DNA of 64,000 nt from Valencia hispanica (Eukaryota; Chordata; Actinopteri; Cyprinodontiformes; Valenciidae), in NCBI GenBank assembly GCA_963556495.2, contig OY747713.1, positions 30,607,961-30,671,960 of the forward strand, given 5' to 3'. Within the stretch, counting starts at the first letter, position 1; the number at the start of each line of letters is the position of its first letter. The position numbers and the translations under genes were made by a program. This document shows, piece by piece, positions 62,801 through 64,000 of this stretch. The notes beneath the pieces are model-generated. The model was not told the DNA's origin. It ran no database searches and saw only the letters and a list, made by a program, of their open reading frames with translations.

Positions 62801-64000
62801 ACATAAAGTTCCCAAAGCAATAAGTTTTCCTCCACTCACTTAATTTGTATGCATGTCTAGTTCAGGACAAGTCTGTCCAACAGCTCAGTCTTCTTGGTTG
62901 GCCTGGTGGTGAGCTGTAAGCGATATATGAAACCATCGCTGCTCCCAAAGGATTAGATATTCCTTGAATCAGACGAGAGCAGAAAGCAAGTTTTATTTAT
63001 TGTAAGATCAAGATATAAAATCATCTATTTTATCCATAAACAACAAACCTTGTTGGCTCAATAAGTATAAAGTAGTTTTTTATTCTTTAAACTAAATGTT
63101 CTGAGGCAAAGATTAATAAAAGATTGTGAAGAATGCCACTTGTGTAAAGTGGACTGCTTCCTCTGTTTCTCTAAACTAGTGGGTTTGTTCTTTATACTTC
63201 ACACCCTATTGATTAACAGATTTCCAATTAACCAGTAAGACAAATGGTATGTTTTCATCATTAATCTGCTAATTGCCTAATCATCATTGATTAAATGGGG
63301 AAAGTACATATTTTCACCCCATTTGTTACCATAACGTAATGTGCTGTAATAATTTTTTTTACGTGTGTGTGAGATCCGGTTGAATAAAAGCTTCACGTGA
63401 GAAACTTGTGGGTTGCAGTGAATCACCTTTTCAAGAGACCATGTTTGTTTGAAGGTTGAGTGGAAACAGATAAAGAAAGCAGCTCAAGCTCTGCATCTTG
63501 ATCTGCTCTTGTTTTTATATTCTGTGTAAAAACGTTCTTTCCAATTAAGGTAAAAGAGAAAGACCTTGTGTTGTTTTCTCTCTGCTTCTCTTCAACCAAA
63601 CCTAGCTTTTCTCTGCATTCTCATTTCCTCTTTGGTCTATTTTTACCTCCATATATCTTTTGCTTCTATAATTTATTTCCCCTCTCACCTCATTTTTCTG
63701 TATCTCCCTCCTCCACTACCTTCTGTCTTCACTCCAGCTCCCTCTTCTCCTTGCATTCCCTCCCTTTTTTACCCATCTAAAAGCTCTGTGTTCCTTCACA
63801 GTACACTTACTTATTCCATCTTATTTTCAGCAGCATTTTCTCAACGCTTCTTCTGTTTGAGACTGTTGGAAGAGCCTGTAGATCGAACTGGGAACACATA
63901 TTTTATATAGCCTCTTGTCATGCTATTTGAAACCCATCTTTTTGGGTTCCCCTTTTTTATATTGTTATTTATATAACACAGAATACCAAGAAAGAACTGA

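Larger units (their letters stand above)
48437..64000. other. 5' flank of calcr: non-coding and intergenic sequence
   Basis: The far 5' exon(s) and promoter of calcr should lie here, but nothing identifies them. I found no second host gene. Between the listed repeats (50000-53055, 54896-56530, 59790-59960, 60271-61876 and 62710-62800) the sequence is AT-rich. Stretches without any call are 48440-49890, 50800-51930, 53060-54890, 56540-59780, 59970-60260 and 61880-64000. Confidence 0.6.

Noticed and set aside
1..64000. CRISPR arrays, operons, rRNA and tRNA genes
   Set aside because: No regularly spaced repeats with spacers, no bacterial gene layout, and no cloverleaf or rRNA sequence was recognised; the short tandem repeats found are microsatellites or local duplications.

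Overview
This is a vertebrate nuclear window, almost certainly from a teleost (percomorph-type) fish. Genes are split by large introns and the space between exons is filled with decayed fish transposons: several Tc1 families, LINEs ending in short AATTG or TTTGA tails, PIF/Harbinger MITEs and LTR-like pieces. There is no bacterial-style gene density. Only one host gene can be supported.

The gene lies on the minus strand and is a class B (secretin-family) GPCR of the calcitonin receptor / calcitonin-receptor-like group. I call it calcr. I could place 20 coding exons between 48413 (start codon) and 4315 (TM7). All have usable AG/GT splice sites and compatible phases, and they sum to 2178 bases, or 726 codons. 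The order is a signal-peptide exon, FOUR tandem hormone-receptor (HRM) domains each built from three exons (A, B, C), then the seven-helix core in the usual class B exons (92, 127, 154, 61, 67, 219 and 42 bp). The cytoplasmic-tail exon is not visible and probably lies to the left of base 1. Mammalian receptors of this group have one HRM. A four-HRM calcitonin receptor has, as far as I recall, been reported from pufferfish, so this is probably the same teleost design. It is the most interesting object in the window.

Layout from left to right. 1-4314: last intron, with old repeats. 4315-4356: TM7 micro-exon. 4357-13933: a 9.6-kb intron with a hAT relic, two Tc1 elements (one carrying secondary insertions) and a 3-kb LINE. 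13934-14550: three closely spaced exons (ECL2 to TM6). 16109-16262: TM3-TM4. 16263-23307: intron with a Tc1 that is split by an inverted, internally deleted LINE copy. 23308-23434 and 25702-25793: TM2 and TM1. 25794-30908: intron with a Harbinger element and LTR-like sequence. 30909-36343: the HRM4, HRM3 and HRM2 modules plus the last exon of HRM1. 36344-42178: intron with composite repeats. 42179-43876: the first two exons of HRM1, separated by a Tc1 relic that carries a Harbinger MITE. 48369-48413: signal-peptide exon. From 48437 to 64000 I see only 5' non-coding or intergenic sequence with more transposons, including one complete-ended Tc1 at 60271-61876 whose transposase is broken in part by a 27-bp inversion.

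All exon boundaries were read by eye from splice motifs, frame and family resemblance; no transcript or database evidence was available.
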